Shown: positions 60,352-64,000 of the stretch, piece by piece
How the letters are laid out: each line of letters begins with the position of its first letter
Numbering within the stretch: the stretch's first letter is position 1
Origin: Syntrophobotulus glycolicus DSM 8271
Lineage (GTDB): Bacteria; Bacillota; Desulfitobacteriia; Desulfitobacteriales; Syntrophobotulaceae
Direction of reading: 5' to 3'
Assembly (NCBI RefSeq): GCF_000190635.1
Contig: NC_015172.1
Location: forward strand, 2,728,001-2,792,000
DNA length: 64,000 nt
The notes under the pieces: model-generated
Database searches by the model: none
Told to the model about the DNA's origin: nothing
Seen by the model: the letters and a program-made list of their open reading frames with translations, nothing else
Made by a program: the position numbers and the translations under genes

Positions 60352-61131
60352 TTAGTATTCACTGTTCAAAAATTCTTCAAATCCAACCCTGATGATCTTT
60401 TTTTCCGCCAAGCCCATCAGAAGGTCTACCCCCAGGCCTAACAGGGCAATCACAGTTGCTGAAGCAAATATCCTCAAGATGTCGTAATTCTCCTGGCTGT
60501 TGAGGATCAGCCAGCCCAGACCCGAACTGCTGCCCATCATTTCCGCGGCAATCAGCATGAAAAAGGAATAACCCGCACTGAGCCTCAGACCCACGAATAT
60601 GGCCGGTCCGGCGCTGGGCAGCACGATTTTATAAAAAAGACTCAGTCTGTTTAACCCAAATCCCCTTGCTGCTTTTAACAGGTAAGGGTTAGTATTCTGG
60701 ATGCCTGAGATCGTACTGAAAATGATCGGCCAGATACATACCCAGGCAATAATGCTTACTTTGGTGGCTTCTCCTATACCCAGAAATAACATGATGAGAT
60801 GAAAAAGAATAAAAGGATTGGTCTGGGAAAAAAACTCCAGTAAGGGACCCAAAGCAAGCTGCAGCCTTTTAAACCATCCCCCCAGCAGGAAGCCGAGCGG
60901 AATCCCAATCACCATAGCAATAAGAAAACCAAGGAAAGCCCGGAAGATACTGATCTCCATATGCTTGAGCAAGACCCCGTCCATCAGCATCTCCCAGGTT
61001 TTTCCCAGAACCTTTGTCACCGGCGGGATAAAAAGGGGATTAACCAGTTTTAATCTGCTGACCGTTTCCCAGACCAACAAGAATACCGCGATGGAAATGT
61101 ATTTAGAAAAAGGCGCCGTTATACGCTTCAT
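60352..61131 (-). CDS. SsuC/TauC-type ABC permease
   Basis: 259 aa from the ATG at 61131, preceded by GGGAGAG; an alternative ATG at 61188 just after the upstream stop is possible. About six helices; EFFSQTNPFILFHLIMLFLGIGEATKVSIIAWVCIWPIIFSTISGIQ is the EAA-type loop of BPD-type permeases of the sulfonate group. It forms the channel with the neighbouring binding proteins. No ATPase gene is seen. Confidence 0.85.
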   Translation of the reverse strand: MKRITAPFSKYISIAVFLLVWETVSRLKLVNPLFIPPVTKVLGKTWEMLMDGVLLKHMEISIFRAFLGFLIAMVIGIPLGFLLGGWFKRLQLALGPLLEFFSQTNPFILFHLIMLFLGIGEATKVSIIAWVCIWPIIFSTISGIQNTNPYLLKAARGFGLNRLSLFYKIVLPSAGPAIFVGLRLSAGYSFFMLIAAEMMGSSSGLGWLILNSQENYDILRIFASATVIALLGLGVDLLMGLAEKKIIRVGFEEFLNSEY

Positions 61132-61189
61132 CTCTTTTCTCTCCCTTGCACCCGGTTGGTTATCCCTAAATCTGTCCGGAGCATTCATT

Positions 61190-62152
61190 TTAAAAGCTGC
61201 TCCCGCCCCGGTACATTTGCAAATGATCATGATTCTCCACGGAGTTCAGCTCGTCATTAGCTTTTTTAACCTGTTGGGCACCAACCGCCAAAACAGCCAG
61301 AACAGCCAGGACCAGTACGGTCGTTTGCATTCTGTTCAAGTGCTTGGGCTTTTTTGTTCCTATATTCAGGTGGAAAACATCATAGGCTTCTTTCCAAAAA
61401 AACACCCTGTTCTGCAGAAAATATAAACATCTGTTTAAGATTACCCCCAGAATTACAATACATAAAGATGCCGCATAAATCCTGGGAATATGGTAGTTCA
61501 TGGCCGAATTGTGCATCAGCCAGCCCAGCCCCGCACTCGCCCCGATCATTTCCGCGGCGATCAGCATAAAAAAGGACATTTCCACACCGACCCTGATCCC
61601 GCTAAAAACCGAAGGGGCCGCCGCAGGAAGGAGGACTTTGATCAACAGCTCCTTCCTGGAGGCATTCATGGCCGCAGCAGTCTTGATCAGAACCGGATCG
61701 ACGGTTTTGACCCCATTAAGAGTATGGAACAGGACAGGCCATACACAAACCCAGGCAATTACGGCAATCTTGGCACTTTCACCGATCCCGAAGAAAAGGA
61801 TAAAAACAGGCATCAGAGAAAAAGGATTAACCTGGCCCAGCAGCCTGAATAACGGATTCAGAGCTTCCCTCAGGGATGGGAACCATCTTCCCAGTATAAA
61901 TCCCAAAGGGAGGGCAATCAAAGTCCCCGCGATTAATCCGTTAAGGGTCCTCCAAAGGCTGACCATGATATGGGTAAACAATCCTCCCTTAACCCAAAGT
62001 TCCCCCACACTTTGCAATACAACCGAAAGGGACGGGACAAATTGTTGATCAAGCCAGCCGAGAGAAGGGGCAATCTGCCAAAGGAGCAGAAAAATTGCCA
62101 TCCCAATATATTTATTGAACAGAAAACCTATTTTCTTTTTTGTCAGCTCCAT
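61190..62152 (-). CDS. SsuC/TauC-type ABC permease with extra C-terminal helix
   Basis: 320 aa from the ATG at 62152. The permease core (KKKIGFLFNKYIGMAIFLLLWQIAPSLG, GQVNPFSLMPVFILFFGIGESAKIAVIAWVCVWPVLFHTLNGVKTVDP, the SAGLGWLMHNSAMN segment) is followed by about 60 extra residues with a seventh helix (TTVLVLAVLAVLAVGAQQVKK) and a hydrophilic end. Such a tail is unusual for this family. Downstream gene follows with a near-overlap. Confidence 0.85.
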   Translation of the reverse strand: MELTKKKIGFLFNKYIGMAIFLLLWQIAPSLGWLDQQFVPSLSVVLQSVGELWVKGGLFTHIMVSLWRTLNGLIAGTLIALPLGFILGRWFPSLREALNPLFRLLGQVNPFSLMPVFILFFGIGESAKIAVIAWVCVWPVLFHTLNGVKTVDPVLIKTAAAMNASRKELLIKVLLPAAAPSVFSGIRVGVEMSFFMLIAAEMIGASAGLGWLMHNSAMNYHIPRIYAASLCIVILGVILNRCLYFLQNRVFFWKEAYDVFHLNIGTKKPKHLNRMQTTVLVLAVLAVLAVGAQQVKKANDELNSVENHDHLQMYRGGSSF

Positions 62153-62255
62153 GAAATAACCGCCTTTGCCCGCCAAAAGAGAGGATCGGAGGCTCCCGAA
62201 AAATCGGGTTTATCACACTCCCTTTTGCCCATTGCCGTGATGCCATTTAAACTCA

Positions 62256-63344
62256 TTACTTTTTCGTTTCGTTGCCATACTGTTCAAAAACATGAACCAC
62301 CAGGTCACTGGCTTTTACCTTGCCTACAGGAATGACTTTATTGTCTTCCAACTGTTTAATCCAAGGAATGAGATCATTTTCATCGATCGTTGTATCGTCC
62401 GCATACCAGTGATTACCGGTTACAGGAATTCCAATGGCATCCGAGACCCACTGGGCCACCTGATCGGGATGTTCATCGGCATATTTCTGGCCCTTGCTGA
62501 TGGCCCTGACAAAGCGTTTTACCGTATCAGGATTTTGATTAATAAAATCTTCGGTGAAATAATAGGCGGTCAGTCCGGCCAGCGATCCCAGCCCTGTTTC
62601 AAAAGAATCGGCAATCCTTATCGCCCCGGCATCCTCCATGCCCTTATAGAATGGGGGATGGACAGGCGAGACATCGACCAGTCCCTGTTTCAGGGCTTGA
62701 ATAGCCTGGATATCCGGCATCGTCACCCACTCGATTTTATCTTTTGGAATGCCGTATTTATCAAACAGAGTGTTGGTCAGGAAGTCCGTGCAAGTATTTG
62801 TGGTGATGATGGAAAACTTAATCTTGCCCGGGAAATTTTTCAGGTCGGCGATACTTTTGATTTCCGGGTGTTTGGTCGGATTCACAAAAAACCACATGTG
62901 GCGGAATTTCGGGTCAACACTCTCATCAGGTTCAATAATTCCCCTGCTGACCCCTTTCAGCTTGGCTCCCCCTGCCACCGCAACGGCCAGCTGATTCGGA
63001 TGGACCGAAGCGACATCATTGTTGCCGTTGATGATAGACGGAATCTGCTGGTTTGGCTGCAATTCACCGGTAAATACCAGTTTAATCCCTTCTTCTTTAA
63101 AATAGCCCAGCTTATCAGTCACCAGCCAGGGAGCAAGCGAACAATCCTTCCTGGTCCAGGTCTTGAGGACCGTTAACCCTTCATCATTTCCCGCTGCCGC
63201 CTGACCGCCGCCGACAGTAGCCGTGACTTCAGACGGAGTCTGTTCGATCGTCCTCCCTCTGTAGGCCCCTATGGCGATACCTGCAATAACTACCAAAGAA
63301 ACCGCTATAATTGCAATCGTTTTCCCTTTTTTTTCGAGCGACAT
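62256..63344 (-). CDS. ABC transporter substrate-binding protein, SsuA/NMT1-like, N-terminally anchored
   Basis: 362 aa from the ATG at 63344, with GGGGGT upstream; the open frame starts further out. It has an N-terminal membrane anchor (TIAIIAVSLVVIAGIAIGAYR) but no lipobox, then LAPWLVTDKLGYFKEEGIKLVFTGELQPNQQIPSIINGNNDVASVHPNQLAVAVAGG. Typical NMT1 fold. Substrate unknown; nitrate, sulfonate and taurine are the family's usual range. Confidence 0.85.
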   Translation of the reverse strand: MSLEKKGKTIAIIAVSLVVIAGIAIGAYRGRTIEQTPSEVTATVGGGQAAAGNDEGLTVLKTWTRKDCSLAPWLVTDKLGYFKEEGIKLVFTGELQPNQQIPSIINGNNDVASVHPNQLAVAVAGGAKLKGVSRGIIEPDESVDPKFRHMWFFVNPTKHPEIKSIADLKNFPGKIKFSIITTNTCTDFLTNTLFDKYGIPKDKIEWVTMPDIQAIQALKQGLVDVSPVHPPFYKGMEDAGAIRIADSFETGLGSLAGLTAYYFTEDFINQNPDTVKRFVRAISKGQKYADEHPDQVAQWVSDAIGIPVTGNHWYADDTTIDENDLIPWIKQLEDNKVIPVGKVKASDLVVHVFEQYGNETKK

Positions 63345-63504
63345 CAATGTTACCCCCTTTAATGGTTTTATCTTTATCTTTTTCTTTCTCTGCAAATCGG
63401 TGCCCTGTTTACTCTATTCCCGATAGTTGATCTTAGTTTTCATCCCGTAATCCCCCTTCCCATTGATCATCATCAAAATCTTCAATCGGTTATTTTCGTT
63501 TCTT

Positions 63505-64000
63505 TTAAAAAGAAACAGAATCTTTCCACTTGACGATTTTTCTCTCCAGAAGTCTGAACAATCCGTTAATAACTAAGCCAAGCAAGGATATAACCACCGT
63601 AGCCGCATAAAGTACGGGGATCTGGTAATTGGTCTGGGCATTCCAGACCAGCCAGCCTAAGCCTCTGCTGGCCCCGATCATTTCAGCGGCGATCAGCATG
63701 AAGAAAGCTATTCCGGAGCTCATCTTAATTCCTGTGAAAATATAGGGAAGGGAAGATGGGAAAACTACTTTACGAAATATGGTCAGCCTCTTGGCACCCA
63801 TTGACTTGGAAGACTTGATCAGGAGCGGGTCAACCTCTCTAACCCCAGTAATGGTATTGAAAAGAATAGGCCAGAGGGATACCCAGAAAATCATCGTCAC
63901 CTTAGAAACCTCACCTATTCCCAGAATAAGAATAAATATGGGGAAGAGTGAGAAAGGATTAAACTGCCCCAAAAAGAACAGGACCGGCTTGACAATTCTT
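63505..64000 (-). CDS. SsuC/TauC-type ABC permease, N-terminus outside the window
   Basis: The visible C-terminal part (KPVLFFLGQFNPFSLFPIFILILGIGEVSKVTMIFWVSLWPILFNTITGVREVDPLLIKS, then SRGLGWLVWNAQTNY) continues beyond the right window edge. It is a close relative of the two permeases at 60352 and 61190. Its relation to the binding protein at 62256 (160 bp downstream) suggests they form one system. Confidence 0.85.
   Translation of the reverse strand, partial: RIVKPVLFFLGQFNPFSLFPIFILILGIGEVSKVTMIFWVSLWPILFNTITGVREVDPLLIKSSKSMGAKRLTIFRKVVFPSSLPYIFTGIKMSSGIAFFMLIAAEMIGASRGLGWLVWNAQTNYQIPVLYAATVVISLLGLVINGLFRLLERKIVKWKDSVSF

Noticed and set aside
1-64000. tRNA, rRNA, CRISPR array, insertion sequence or prophage
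   Set aside because: No regularly spaced repeats, transposase, integrase or phage structural genes, and no cloverleaf-like intergenic segment were recognised.

Overview
The window looks like chromosomal DNA of a strictly anaerobic, Gram-positive-type member of the Clostridia, most like the Desulfitobacterium / Dehalobacter / Syntrophobotulus / Desulfosporosinus group. This is inferred from strong AGGAGG-type ribosome binding sites, moderate GC, a class III (anaerobic) ribonucleotide reductase, AdhE, [FeFe]-hydrogenase maturases, a type III glutamine synthetase, ECF sigma/anti-sigma pairs and SsuABC-type transporters. The genus cannot be fixed from the sequence alone. I see no rRNA, tRNA, CRISPR array, insertion sequence or phage.

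Layout. 0-10 kb: end of a KamA-like radical SAM gene, a TIGR01212 radical SAM gene, a PAS-PAS-GGDEF-EAL protein, then nitrogen assimilation (amt, glnN) around a MEMO-AMMECR1 fusion. 10-15 kb: H-cluster maturation (TM1266-type regulator, hydG, aspA, hydF); the first two genes carry matching attenuator-like leaders. 15-19.4 kb: a complete comX-comQ-comP-comA-like quorum-sensing operon on the minus strand, with a palindrome over its promoter. 19.5-24.5 kb: a SHOCT/DUF2089 operon and nrdR-nrdD-nrdG behind two NrdR boxes. 24.7-30 kb: adhE, an octapeptide-repeat protein, and an ECF sigma/DUF4349 anti-sigma pair. 30-44 kb: pdxS, three cysK paralogues, a nitroreductase, acetyltransferases, two MFS exporters, a pyruvate-kinase-C-like protein and a two-subunit nitrogenase-like enzyme in an operon with the third cysK. 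Three transcription units here start with the same kind of leader (a TTGACYGG...GGAGRCT motif running into a terminator). 44-53.4 kb: an envelope/secretion island bounded by two ECF sigma/DUF4367 anti-sigma pairs facing each other, holding C39-like peptidases, lipoproteins, a broken VanZ gene and a frameshifted lipoprotein duplicate. 53.8-59 kb: a visibly GC-richer TetR / paired ABC exporter / methyltransferase block with tandem operators. 59-64 kb: nitrate/sulfonate/taurine-type ABC transporter genes (two binding proteins, three permeases, no ATPase in view).

How the genes fit together. The most interesting reading is a sulfur-scavenging theme: the nitrogenase-like pair keeps the P-cluster cysteines and the cofactor-ligand cysteine, sits directly before a cysteine synthase, has no NifH or nif biosynthesis genes nearby, and the same window has two more cysK genes and organosulfur-type transporters. 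That recalls nitrogenase-like C-S-cleaving methylthio-alkane reductases, but the substrate here is inference. The other leads are the twin leaders of the hydrogenase-maturation genes, the comX-first quorum-sensing locus, and the recurring leader motif.
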